From Herbiconiux sp. (GTDB taxonomy: Bacteria > Actinomycetota > Actinomycetes > Actinomycetales > Microbacteriaceae), in the NCBI RefSeq assembly GCF_004297105.1, contig NZ_SCVE01000018.1:200668-264667 (forward strand): a stretch of 64,000 bases of DNA, given 5' to 3'. Shown here piece after piece: positions 33,926 through 41,748 of the stretch (position 1 is the first letter of the stretch; each line of letters starts with the position of its first letter). The notes beneath the pieces were generated by a model. The model was not told the DNA's origin and made no database searches. It worked only from the letters and a program-made list of their open reading frames with translations. A program made the translations under genes and the position numbers.

Positions 33926-34782
33926 CAGTTGTCGTTCGACCCCACCTTCTCGTTCTCGGTGTTCGATGCGGACGGATGCTGTGCAGAGGTGTTCGAGGCG
34001 GGCGCCGCTGCCGGTTTGTTGCGGCTCGACGAGATACGCCCGGAGATCCAGCGGATGACCCGGCGCGGCAGATGCCGGGTGAAGAAGAACAGCACCTTGA
34101 AACGCTTCGACGGCACCGACAGCACCTTGCCCCGGGCCACGTCGCGAAGGCACTCCTCGACGAGCTCGTCGACGTCGAGCCACAGCGCGTTCGGGATCGA
34201 CTTCGTGCGGATGCCCGCCCGGTCGTGGAACTCGGTGTGCACCCAGCCCGGCAGCACCGCGCTGACCTGCACGTTGGTGCTCTTCAGCTCGACGGCGAGC
34301 GACTCGGTGTAAGCGGTCGTCCACGCCTTCACCGCCGAGTAGTCGCCCGTGGCGATGGTGCCGGCCACGCTCGAGACGTTCAGGATGGTGCCCTTGTGGC
34401 GCGCCGTCATGGCGCGTCCGGCGGCGCCGCCCAGCACGAGGACGGCGAGGCACATCACGGCGAGCGCCCGCTCGTGGATCGACACGTCGCGATCGAGAAG
34501 CGAGCCGTGGATGCCGAAGCCGGCGTTGTTCACCAGGAAGTCGATGGGGCTGTCGGTCGACTCGAGCCGGGCCGCGACCCGGTCGATGTCGGCGCGCACG
34601 GCGAGGTCGGCCGAGATGATCTCGACCTTCGTCGCACCGTCACGGCCGAGTTCTTCGGCCATGCTGCGGAGCCGGTCTTCGTCGCGCGCCACCAGCACGA
34701 GGTCGTAACCCCGCAAGGAGAGTGCACGAGCGAATGCGGCACCGATACCGGATGTGCCACCGGTCACGAGAGCCGTCGCCAT
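33925..34782 (-). CDS. SDR-family oxidoreductase (candidate acyl/alkyl-DHAP reductase)
   Basis: This 285-residue classical short-chain dehydrogenase has TGGTSGIGAA (NADP site), NNAGFGIHG, the Ser of NVSSVAG and the catalytic pair in YSAVKAW. A hydrophobic/basic tail (KVLFFFTRHLPRRVIRW) after residue ~225 could hold it at the membrane, followed by a Ser/Asn-rich end. It is the first gene of the AGPS-PlsC arm. In mammals the ether pathway needs a reductase of 1-alkyl-DHAP; this gene is the natural candidate, which is inference from context. Confidence 0.85.
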   Translation of the reverse strand: MATALVTGGTSGIGAAFARALSLRGYDLVLVARDEDRLRSMAEELGRDGATKVEIISADLAVRADIDRVAARLESTDSPIDFLVNNAGFGIHGSLLDRDVSIHERALAVMCLAVLVLGGAAGRAMTARHKGTILNVSSVAGTIATGDYSAVKAWTTAYTESLAVELKSTNVQVSAVLPGWVHTEFHDRAGIRTKSIPNALWLDVDELVEECLRDVARGKVLSVPSKRFKVLFFFTRHLPRRVIRWISGRISSSRNKPAAAPASNTSAQHPSASNTENEKVGSNDN

Positions 34783-34789
34783 GCTGCTT

Positions 34790-34818
34790 AGGATACGCTA
34801 CGGAGTGCGTAGCGTCAG
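34790..34818 (-). promoter_or_regulatory. Predicted promoter of the SDR-PlsC-AGPS arm
   Basis: On the minus strand CTGACG (34818-34813), 17 nt and TATCCT (34795-34790) are followed by 7 nt and the ATG at 34782. This is the best-formed promoter in the window and predicts a leaderless mRNA. The spacer is filled by the palindrome described next. Confidence 0.6.
34795..34815. promoter_or_regulatory. Perfect palindromic operator candidate in the divergent ether-lipid promoter
   Basis: Arms acgctacg (34795-34802) and cgtagcgt (34808-34815) are perfect inverted copies around the 5-nt spacer gagtg. The size and symmetry suit a TetR-type dimer. It occupies the -10/-35 spacer of the leftward promoter and lies 85 nt before the rightward gene, so bound protein should block at least the leftward arm. 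Confidence 0.55.
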
Positions 34819-34900
34819 ACGTGCGCCGCAGTCCAGCACCTCACATACGCCACGGGTATGCCGCCCACGCGGAGGGATTCCGTTGTCCGGAGAGCACACG

Positions 34901-35848
34901 ATGTCGGTCGAAGAACCAGCCCCAGTCGAAGATTCGGCACCCGCGCGTTTCGACGTGCGCGATTTCGCACGCACCGCGGTGGGCAGCCACCGCGACGAGA
35001 TCGACCTCGAGGCATTCGAGTCGCAGCCCCTCGAGCCCGCGTCCCTACGAGTGCTCGCCTACGCCCGTGAGCTCGAACGCTCGACCATGACGTATCTCCG
35101 CAACGTGCTCGTCACCCCCACCCACAAAGACGCGCGGGTCACCGCCTTCCTCACCACCTGGGCGTTCGAGAAGTTCTGGATCGCCGACGCCTTCGACGTC
35201 ATCGTGCGCGCCCACGGCATCGACCCCACCGCCGGCCCGAAGCCCGGCCGCGTCAAGGCGTTCTCGCTCGAGGTGGCCGAACGTGCCACACCGATCGTCG
35301 AGGCGTTCCGCGCCAACTCGATCGGCCCCGATGTCATCGGCCTCCACCTGTCGAGCGTCACGATCGACGAGTGGATCACCGAGGCGGCCTATTCCCGCCT
35401 CGCCGAACTCGACCCGCACCCCGTGCTCGTGGCTCTGCTCGAGCGCGTGCAGCAGGTCAAGGCCCGCCACCGGCTCTTCGTCGAGGTGGATGCGCGGCGG
35501 CGCCTCGAGCAGTCGCCCAAGGCACGTTCCCTGGCGAAGCGGGCGCTCCCCCGCGTCGCCCTCCCGATCGGCGCGGCGAGCAACGCGGCATCCGAAACCG
35601 CCTTCTTCTACGAAACACTGGTCGACGCGGCTCTGGCCTCGTCGATCGACGACCGGGTGCGCGCCCTGCCGAGCCTCGGTTCGCTCCACCTCGTGACGAC
35701 GGCACGCACCAAAGCCCTCAGCGGAGACAAGGGTCGGCAGAACAGCGCCGCCTCCGTCGCCCGGTGGATCGGCCGCACCACCGCCACACTCACCCACCCG
35801 CTCCACACCGACTCCCCCACCAGCCCCAGCACACGAAAGGCGGACTGA
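34901..35848 (+). CDS. Ferritin-like fold protein with degraded di-iron ligands
   Basis: The 315-residue protein is a paralogue of the product of 38251-39045; they share YLRNVLVTPTHKD/YLRDMLVTPSHKD and EAAYSRLAELDPHPVL/VAAYNRLADLEQHPVL. Of the six metal ligands expected from the paralogue, Glu59, Glu157 and His190 remain. The first ExxH motif is Lys91-x-x-Ile94 and the Glu of the second ExxH is Lys187. It is therefore unlikely to hold a normal di-iron centre. It may be a structural partner or regulator of the active paralogue. The start has a ribosome site (ccggagag). It is the first gene of the rightward arm, 4 nt before the reductase. Confidence 0.8.
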   Translation: MSVEEPAPVEDSAPARFDVRDFARTAVGSHRDEIDLEAFESQPLEPASLRVLAYARELERSTMTYLRNVLVTPTHKDARVTAFLTTWAFEKFWIADAFDVIVRAHGIDPTAGPKPGRVKAFSLEVAERATPIVEAFRANSIGPDVIGLHLSSVTIDEWITEAAYSRLAELDPHPVLVALLERVQQVKARHRLFVEVDARRRLEQSPKARSLAKRALPRVALPIGAASNAASETAFFYETLVDAALASSIDDRVRALPSLGSLHLVTTARTKALSGDKGRQNSAASVARWIGRTTATLTHPLHTDSPTSPSTRKAD

Positions 35849-35852
35849 CCGG

Positions 35853-38237
35853 ATGGCCAACACCACCCCGAACGACACCGCGATGCAGCCCGCGAACCCC
35901 GAGTTCCCCGATTTCACCCTGGGCTCGTCGCATGTGCTGCTCACCGGCGCGACCGGATTCGTGGGTCAGGCCGTGCTGGAGCGTCTGCTGTCGTCGCATC
36001 CCGACACCCGCATCTCCCTGCTCATCCGGCCGAAGTCGACGACCACCGGCGAGGCGCGCCTCACCACGCTGCTGAAGAAGCCCGTGTTCCGTTCCTGGCG
36101 AGAGCGCGTCGGTGAAGACGAGGTGGCCCGCGCGGTGCGCGAGCGCCTGACCGTGGTGCAGGGAGACCTGGCGAACCCGGGCGAACTGCCCGGCGACCTC
36201 GACGTCGTCATCCACGGCGCCTCCACCGTCTCGTTCGACCCGCCCATCGACGAGGCGTTCCAGACCAACGTCGACGGCGCGACCGGCATCTACGGCGCCC
36301 TGCTCGCCTCCGGCAGCAATCCGCACGTCGTGCACGTCTCCACCGCCTACGTCGGCGGCATGCGCAAGGGCGTGTCGCCCGAGGCCTCGCTCGAGCACGA
36401 CATCGACTGGCGGGCCGAGAACTACGCGGCCCGATCCGCCCGCCGTCGGGTCGAGATGGCTTCGCGCCAGCCCGAGGTGCTGCGCTCGCTGCTCGCGAAG
36501 TCGCGCGCAGCGCTCGGCAAGGTCGGACCCCAGGCCGTGGCCCAGGACGCCGAGGCCGCCCGGATCGAGTGGGTCAACAAGCGCCTCATCGACTACGGCC
36601 GCATCCGCGCCGAGTCCCTCGGCTGGACCGATGTGTACACGCTCACCAAGGCCTTCGCCGAGCGCGCCGCCGAAGAGCTCTGGGGCACCGCCGGCCATCG
36701 GCTGTCGATCGTGCGCCCCTCGATCATCGAGAGCGCTCTGCGGCATCCGTTCCCCGGCTGGCTCGACGGCTTCAAGGTGGCCGACCCGCTGATCATGGCG
36801 TACGGCCGCGGACAGCTGCCCGAGTTCCCCGGCGTGCCCGACTCGATCCTCGACGTGATCCCGGTCGACTTCGTGGTGAACGCCATCCTCGCCGCCGCCG
36901 TCACACCGGCGAAGGTCGACGAGCCGAACTACTACCAGATCGTGTCGGGCGCACGGAATCCGCTGCCCTTCCACACGATGTACGAGAACGTGAAGGAGTT
37001 CTTCACGACCAACCCGATGTCGCGCGAGGGCGACGAGATCGTGGTGCCGTCGTGGCGCTTCCCCGGTGGCCGCTCGGTCGAGCGCACACTGCGCCTGCAG
37101 GAGCGGCTCGCCGCCACCGCCGACAACGCGGTGGCCCGGATGCCCTCCACCACCCGCACCCGCAAGTGGACGCAGGCGCTCCACCAGCGCCAGCGCGGCC
37201 TCGACCAGCTGCGCTACTTCGCCGAGCTCTACCGCGCCTACGTGCAGACCGAGCTGATCTTCGACGACCGCAACACGCGGGCCCTGAACGCAACCCTCCC
37301 CGACGACGTCACGGCCGACCGCGGCTTCGACGTGGTGGAGATCGACTGGCACGACTACTTCCAGAACATCCACTTCCCCTCGATCACGGGTCTCACGAAG
37401 GCCTACGCCAACCGGCCGGCCGGCAAGGCCCGGGCGAAGCGCGCCCTGCCGGTGCGCAGCGACGTGCTCGCCGTCTTCGACTTCGAGGGCACCGTCGTCG
37501 AGTCGAACCTGGTCGAGCAGTACCTGTGGGTGCGGCTCTCGTCGATCCCGAAGGCGCAGTGGCCGCAGGAGTTCGCGTCGCTCATGCTGTCGGTGCCGAA
37601 GTTCCTCCGTGTCGACCACCGCGACCGGGGCGAGTTCATCCGCACCCTGGTACGCCGGTACAAGGGCATCCGCGTCGACGACCTGCAGCAGCTGGTGCAC
37701 GGCAGCTTCGGCGCCGCCATGCTGTCACGGGCGATCCCGGATGCGCTCGACCGCGTCGCGCAGCACCGCGCCGCCGGTCACCGCACGGTTCTCGTGACCG
37801 GGGCGACGTCATCCGCCGCCGAACCGTTCGCGCCGTTCTTCGACGAGGTGATCGCCGGGGAGATGCACTCCTCGAAGGGCGTGCTCACGGGGTACCTCGC
37901 AACTCCCCCGCTGGTCGACGAGGCGCGTGCCGCCTGGCTGCGTGAATACGCGGCGACGCACGGCGCGAATCTCACCCAGTCGTACGGCTATGGCGACTCG
38001 CTGGCGGATGTCGCGTGGCTCCAGTTGCTGGGAAACGCCACAGTGGTCAACCCCGACACCGAACTGTATCGGCACGCGCAACGAACCAAGTGGACGGTGG
38101 AGGACTGGACCAGACGTTCATCCGAACGTCAGCTGGCGCCCGGTAATCTAGCTGTACTGCCAGATGTGACCCGCAAGGGTGGCACCTCCGCCGAACCCGA
38201 GGAAGGAGACCGGTCGAACACGGGCGACGCCCGCTGA
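35853..38237 (+). CDS. Fatty acyl-CoA reductase fused to a HAD-IB domain
   Basis: This 794-residue two-domain protein starts with an NAD_binding_4 male-sterility/FAR-type reductase (1-~500): TGATGFVG (31-38), HVSTAYVGG, the catalytic pair Tyr262/Lys266 in YTLTKAF, and a FAR_C-like helical region (WTQALHQRQRGLDQLRYFAE). Residues ~535-760 are a HAD-IB hydrolase with VFDFEGTVVESN, VLVTGATSS and YGYGDSLADVAWL. The usual DxD of motif I is Asp543-x-Glu545, so phosphatase chemistry may be altered. The FAR part should make fatty alcohol or aldehyde, the co-substrate needed by AGPS. The last ~45 residues are low complexity. Confidence 0.87.
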   Translation: MANTTPNDTAMQPANPEFPDFTLGSSHVLLTGATGFVGQAVLERLLSSHPDTRISLLIRPKSTTTGEARLTTLLKKPVFRSWRERVGEDEVARAVRERLTVVQGDLANPGELPGDLDVVIHGASTVSFDPPIDEAFQTNVDGATGIYGALLASGSNPHVVHVSTAYVGGMRKGVSPEASLEHDIDWRAENYAARSARRRVEMASRQPEVLRSLLAKSRAALGKVGPQAVAQDAEAARIEWVNKRLIDYGRIRAESLGWTDVYTLTKAFAERAAEELWGTAGHRLSIVRPSIIESALRHPFPGWLDGFKVADPLIMAYGRGQLPEFPGVPDSILDVIPVDFVVNAILAAAVTPAKVDEPNYYQIVSGARNPLPFHTMYENVKEFFTTNPMSREGDEIVVPSWRFPGGRSVERTLRLQERLAATADNAVARMPSTTRTRKWTQALHQRQRGLDQLRYFAELYRAYVQTELIFDDRNTRALNATLPDDVTADRGFDVVEIDWHDYFQNIHFPSITGLTKAYANRPAGKARAKRALPVRSDVLAVFDFEGTVVESNLVEQYLWVRLSSIPKAQWPQEFASLMLSVPKFLRVDHRDRGEFIRTLVRRYKGIRVDDLQQLVHGSFGAAMLSRAIPDALDRVAQHRAAGHRTVLVTGATSSAAEPFAPFFDEVIAGEMHSSKGVLTGYLATPPLVDEARAAWLREYAATHGANLTQSYGYGDSLADVAWLQLLGNATVVNPDTELYRHAQRTKWTVEDWTRRSSERQLAPGNLAVLPDVTRKGGTSAEPEEGDRSNTGDAR

Positions 38238-38250
38238 CACCGAGACACCC

Positions 38251-39045
38251 ATGGCTTTCGATATCGACCGCTACACCGAGACCTCGCAGAAGGTCGCCTG
38301 GCAAGACCTCGACTTCTCCGACTTCCGCACCAACCCGCTGCCCGAGGGCACGCTGCGCTCACTGCGCTACATGTGCGACATCGAGTACCACACGGTGTGC
38401 TACCTGCGCGACATGCTGGTCACGCCCTCGCACAAGGATGAAGACGTCACCGCCTTCATGACCATGTGGAACCGTGAGGAGTTCTGGCACGGCGAGGCCC
38501 TCGCCGCCGTTCTCGCCGAGCACGACGTGATCGTCGACTTCGACGAGCTGAAGGCCACCCGCCTGAAGCTCGGCTGGAAAGACCGCCTCGACCCGGTGAA
38601 GCAGTCCCTGCTCGGCAACATCGTGGGCTCCGGCTTCATCGCCGTTCACATGGTGTGGGGCGCCGCGAACGAGTGGTCGGCGGTCGCCGCCTACAACCGC
38701 CTGGCCGACCTCGAGCAGCACCCCGTGCTGGCCGAGCTGCTGCGCCGCATCGCGAAGCAGGAGGCCCGCCACGTGGCGTTCTACGCCACGCAGGCCCGCG
38801 AACGCCTCGGCAAGAGCAAGAAGGCGCAGGTGCTCGCGCGCTTCGCGCTGAAGAACTTCTGGGGCCCCGTGGGGTCGGGCGTCATGACGGATGACGAGGT
38901 CAAGCACGTGATGGGCCACCTCATGGGCGGCGCAGAAGGCCGCAAGGAGGCCGCCAAGATCGATGCCCACATCGCCAAGATGCCGGGTCTCGAGGGTCTC
39001 ACCATCGTGCAGGACGCACTGACGGCTCGCGGTATCGCCGCATAG
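38251..39045 (+). CDS. Ferritin-like di-iron protein (candidate lipid desaturase/oxygenase)
   Basis: This 264-residue soluble helical protein has a complete di-iron ligand set for the ferritin-like superfamily: Glu45 (CDIEYHT), Glu77-x-x-His80 (EEFWHGE), Glu141 (NEWSAVAAY) and Glu171-x-x-His174 (KQEARHVAFY). This resembles acyl-ACP desaturases and related O2-activating enzymes, with no membrane helices. The ATG at 38251 has no strong ribosome site; it lies 13 nt after the reductase stop. In this locus it could introduce a double bond or hydroxyl group into the alkyl chain. The reaction is inferred, not shown. Confidence 0.82.
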   Translation: MAFDIDRYTETSQKVAWQDLDFSDFRTNPLPEGTLRSLRYMCDIEYHTVCYLRDMLVTPSHKDEDVTAFMTMWNREEFWHGEALAAVLAEHDVIVDFDELKATRLKLGWKDRLDPVKQSLLGNIVGSGFIAVHMVWGAANEWSAVAAYNRLADLEQHPVLAELLRRIAKQEARHVAFYATQARERLGKSKKAQVLARFALKNFWGPVGSGVMTDDEVKHVMGHLMGGAEGRKEAAKIDAHIAKMPGLEGLTIVQDALTARGIAA

Positions 39046-39079
39046 CATTCCGCGCCTGCCGCCACCGGCGCTTCTGCGC

Positions 39080-39085
39080 CATACT
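39080..39085 (+). promoter_or_regulatory. Predicted -10 element of the DUF1905 gene
   Basis: CATACT ends 6 nt before the ATG at 39092, with CTGCCG 18 nt upstream as a possible -35 (39056-39061). It separates this gene from the lipid operon and again implies a leaderless transcript. Confidence 0.4.
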
Positions 39086-39091
39086 GCTGAC

Positions 39092-39526
39092 ATGAAGTTC
39101 ACCACCACCGTGCTCTCCAGCGGCAAGACGTCGACCGGGCTGCCTGTTCCCGAGAGCGTGGTCGAGGCGCTCGACCGGGGCAAGCGCATCCCCGTCGTGG
39201 TCACCATCAACGGCTACAGCTATCGCTCCTCGATCGTGTTCTACAGCGGTCAGTACCTCATCGCGCTGAGCGCCGAGAACCGCACGGGCGCCGGCGTGGC
39301 CGCGGGTGACGAGATCGAGGTCGACGTGGAGCCGGATGACGCTCCGCGCGAGGTGGAGGTTCCGGCAGAGCTCGCCGCCGCGCTGGCGGCGGATGCCGAT
39401 GCCGCGGCCGCGTTCGCCGCGCTCTCCTACAGCAACAAGCGCCGTATCGTGCTCTCCGTCGAGGGCGCGAAGACCGATGCCACCCGGGAGCGCCGCATCG
39501 CGAAGGCGCTCGACGAACTGGTCTGA
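39092..39526 (+). CDS. DUF1905/YdeI-OmpD-associated family protein
   Basis: The 144-residue protein has an N-terminal DUF1905 beta-barrel-like domain (KFTTTVLSSGKTSTGLPVPE, RIPVVVTINGYSYRSSIV, GDEIEVDVEPDD) and a C-terminal YdeI-type helical tail (AFAALSYSNKRRIVLSVEGA, RRIAKALDEL). The biochemical role of the family is not established. It lies 46 nt after the lipid locus but has its own promoter, so it is probably not part of it. Confidence 0.86.
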   Translation: MKFTTTVLSSGKTSTGLPVPESVVEALDRGKRIPVVVTINGYSYRSSIVFYSGQYLIALSAENRTGAGVAAGDEIEVDVEPDDAPREVEVPAELAAALAADADAAAAFAALSYSNKRRIVLSVEGAKTDATRERRIAKALDELV

Positions 39527-39566
39527 ACCCGTCGAACTCTCAGGTGAACGTGGGTACCTTCGAGGA

Positions 39567-40790
39567 ATGAGTTCGAGTCAGGTGCAGCACGGGCGCCAGC
39601 GCACCCCCTCCCGAGTCGGCCTCGTGATGCGCACCATCGGCATCGCCGTCGCGGTCGCGCTGGTCAGCACGGTCGCCGTCGCCGGATACGCGTACACGAA
39701 CATCACGGGGCAGATCAGTGCCGCCGCCGTCGACATCGGCGGCGACGAGCCCGTTGTCGCTCCCCCGTTCCTCGGTGCCATCGAGGGCGGCTTCAACATG
39801 CTCGTGGTCGGAACCGACAACGACAGCAACCAGGGCACCGCCTACGGCGAGCGTGATGCGACCCTCAACGACGTCAACATCCTGATCCACGTCGCGGCCG
39901 ATCACCAGAGCGCCGTGGTGGTGAGTTTTCCGCGTGACCTCGTGATCCCGCAACCCGAGTGCGACGACTCCGACGCCGTGAGCGCGCAGCCGCTCAACGC
40001 GTCGTGGGAGCGCGGCGGGGAGAACGGACTCGGCTGCGTGGTCGCCACCATCCGCGACCTCACCGGGCTCTCCATCCCCTACGCGGCCGCCACCTCGTTC
40101 AACGGCGTGATCGAGATGACCAATGCCGTCGGCGGCGTGCAGGTCTGCCTCGCCGGGCCCATCGACGATCCCTACTCCGGACTCAATCTGCCGGAGGGCT
40201 ACAGCACGATCGCGGGCGCGGATGCCCTGGCCTTCCTGCGCAGCCGGCACGGCGTCGGCGATGGCAGCGACCTCGCCCGCATCGGCTCGCAGCAGCAGTA
40301 CCTGTCGTCGCTCCTGCGCACGATCAAGGATTCGAGCACACTGAGCGACCCCACCAAGGTCTACGGCCTGGCCCAGGCGGTGGCGCAGAACATCACGCCG
40401 TCCACCAGCCTCAAGGGCGCAGACACGCTCGTGTCGCTCGCGCTCTCGCTGAAAGACGTCGACCTCTCGAAGGTCAACTTCGTCTCCTACCCGGTGACGG
40501 CCTACGTCGACGACGCCAACAAGGTGCAGCCGAACGAGAGCCTCGCGGCCCAGCTCGTGGAACGCATCGCCACCGATCAGCCGTTCTCGCTGGATGCCAA
40601 CTCCACCTCGACCGGGTCGGTGGTCGAGCCGTCGACCGACGCCGCCACCCCGACCCCCACCGAGACGGCGGAGCCCACGGTTCCGGACGCCACAGCGGCG
40701 CCCACCGACTCGGCGGCGACGCCCGACGTGATCGAGGGTCTCAAGGGCCAGCCGGCGAGCGTGCAGACCTGCGCCGAGCCCGCCGACTAG
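39567..40790 (+). CDS. LytR-CpsA-Psr (LCP) family cell-wall glycopolymer ligase
   Basis: The 407-residue protein has a short cytoplasmic tail, one membrane helix (about 20-42) and an extracellular LCP domain: FNMLVVGTDND, ERDATLNDVNILIHV, VSFPRDLVIP, and a late FLRSRHGVGDGSDLARIGSQ. These carry the Arg and Asp residues that bind polyprenyl-pyrophosphate. LCP proteins attach teichoic-acid-like or arabinogalactan-like polymers to peptidoglycan. The C terminus is a Thr/Pro/Ala-rich tail. TACCTT lies 6 nt before the ATG at 39567. Confidence 0.9.
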   Translation: MSSSQVQHGRQRTPSRVGLVMRTIGIAVAVALVSTVAVAGYAYTNITGQISAAAVDIGGDEPVVAPPFLGAIEGGFNMLVVGTDNDSNQGTAYGERDATLNDVNILIHVAADHQSAVVVSFPRDLVIPQPECDDSDAVSAQPLNASWERGGENGLGCVVATIRDLTGLSIPYAAATSFNGVIEMTNAVGGVQVCLAGPIDDPYSGLNLPEGYSTIAGADALAFLRSRHGVGDGSDLARIGSQQQYLSSLLRTIKDSSTLSDPTKVYGLAQAVAQNITPSTSLKGADTLVSLALSLKDVDLSKVNFVSYPVTAYVDDANKVQPNESLAAQLVERIATDQPFSLDANSTSTGSVVEPSTDAATPTPTETAEPTVPDATAAPTDSAATPDVIEGLKGQPASVQTCAEPAD

Positions 40791-40827
40791 GGAGCGGACG
40801 GCAGCGAGCCGGAGGGAAGCGGCCGAT

Positions 40828-40844
40828 CGGCGGCTCAGCCGCCG
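40828..40844. terminator. GC hairpin between convergent genes
   Basis: The sequence cggcggctcagccgccg folds into a strong short hairpin 38 nt after the LCP stop and 9 nt from the stop of the small membrane gene on the other strand. There is no U-tract. Confidence 0.45.
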
Positions 40845-40852
40845 GTGTGGTT

Positions 40853-41014
40853 CTAGTGGCGACGCTGCGTCGGCAGCACCGAGAACACGATGAACAGCGA
40901 CGCGGAGACGCAGAGGATGCCCGCGAAGAACACCCAGGCGTTCTCGAGCAGTCCGAACAGGAACAGACCGAGGAGGAAGAGCAGGATGGCTCCGATTGCT
41001 GCGAGCACGTTCAT
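40853..41014 (-). CDS. Small two-helix membrane protein, 53 residues
   Basis: The ATG at 41014 opens a frame of 53 residues ending in TAG at 40853. It has two hydrophobic helices, about 3-23 (ending LFLFGLLE) and 27-47 (AWVFFAGILCVSASLFIV), and a basic tail TQRRH. A ribosome site (ggaggatc) lies about 5 nt upstream. The hydrophobic pattern and ribosome site support a real gene. The family and function are unknown. Confidence 0.65.
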   Translation of the reverse strand: MNVLAAIGAILLFLLGLFLFGLLENAWVFFAGILCVSASLFIVFSVLPTQRRH

Positions 41015-41057
41015 TCTGTGATCCTCCGATTCCGTGGCTTGTTCAATACTAGAGGGT

Positions 41058-41678
41058 GTGAGCGATGCGACCGGGGTTGTGCGGGGCGACGACGGGCTGG
41101 CCCGGCCGGTGTGGGCATCCGTCGACCCGCTGCTGCGGGAGTACTACGACACCGAGTGGGGCATGCCGGTGCGCGACGAGCACGGGATGTTCGAGCGACT
41201 GAGTCTCGAGGGGTTCCAGTCGGGGTTGTCGTGGGCCACCATCCTGCGGAAGCGTCCGGCGTTCCGGCGGGCCTTCGACGGCTTCGACCCGGAGATCGTG
41301 GCCGGCTACGGCGAGAGCGACGTGGAGCGGTTGCTCGACGATCCGGGGATCATCCGGAACCGGGCCAAGATCGTCGCCACCATCGGGAACGCCCGGGCCG
41401 CACTCCGCCTGCGCGACGACAGGGACGCGCCGGGCGGTGGAGGTCTCGCGGCCTACATCTGGTCGTTCCGGCCGGCGGCGACACCGGAGCCCGAGACGTT
41501 CGCCGACATCCCGACCACGTCGCCGGAGTCGATCGCCCTCGCTGAGGGGTTGCGGTCGCGCGGCTTCCGCTTCGTGGGACCCACCACCATGCACGCCCTG
41601 ATGGAGGCGGCGGGCATCATCGACACCCACCTGATGGCGAGTCACCGGCGCGGATCGTCGGGAGTCTGGTCGCGCTGA
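41058..41678 (+). CDS. tag: DNA-3-methyladenine glycosylase I-like protein (Tag family, zinc ligands altered)
   Basis: The protein has 206 residues counted from GTG at 41058, chosen because AATACT lies 7 nt upstream and the family region begins soon after. The fold motifs are RPVWASVDPLLREYYDTEWG, LSLEGFQSGLSWATIL with the catalytic Glu, NRAKIVATIGNA and FVGPTTMHALMEAAGIIDTH. In E. coli Tag a zinc is held by Cys4, His17, His175 and Cys179. Here the first Cys is Pro and the first His is Tyr, and the end reads THLMASHRR, so the zinc snap is probably missing. It should excise 3-methyladenine if still active. Confidence 0.85.
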   Translation: MSDATGVVRGDDGLARPVWASVDPLLREYYDTEWGMPVRDEHGMFERLSLEGFQSGLSWATILRKRPAFRRAFDGFDPEIVAGYGESDVERLLDDPGIIRNRAKIVATIGNARAALRLRDDRDAPGGGGLAAYIWSFRPAATPEPETFADIPTTSPESIALAEGLRSRGFRFVGPTTMHALMEAAGIIDTHLMASHRRGSSGVWSR

Positions 41679-41748
41679 CCGGCGTCGGGCCGTGAACGGG
41701 ATGCCCCAGGGTCTGGTCACGACGGCGCGCATCTGGTTCCCTGGAGGA

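Noticed and set aside
35790..37700. Minus-strand frame of 636 codons
   Set aside because: It lies antisense to the reductase-HAD gene, which has catalytic motifs and a ribosome context. The frame has a His/Val/Arg-rich, motif-free translation.
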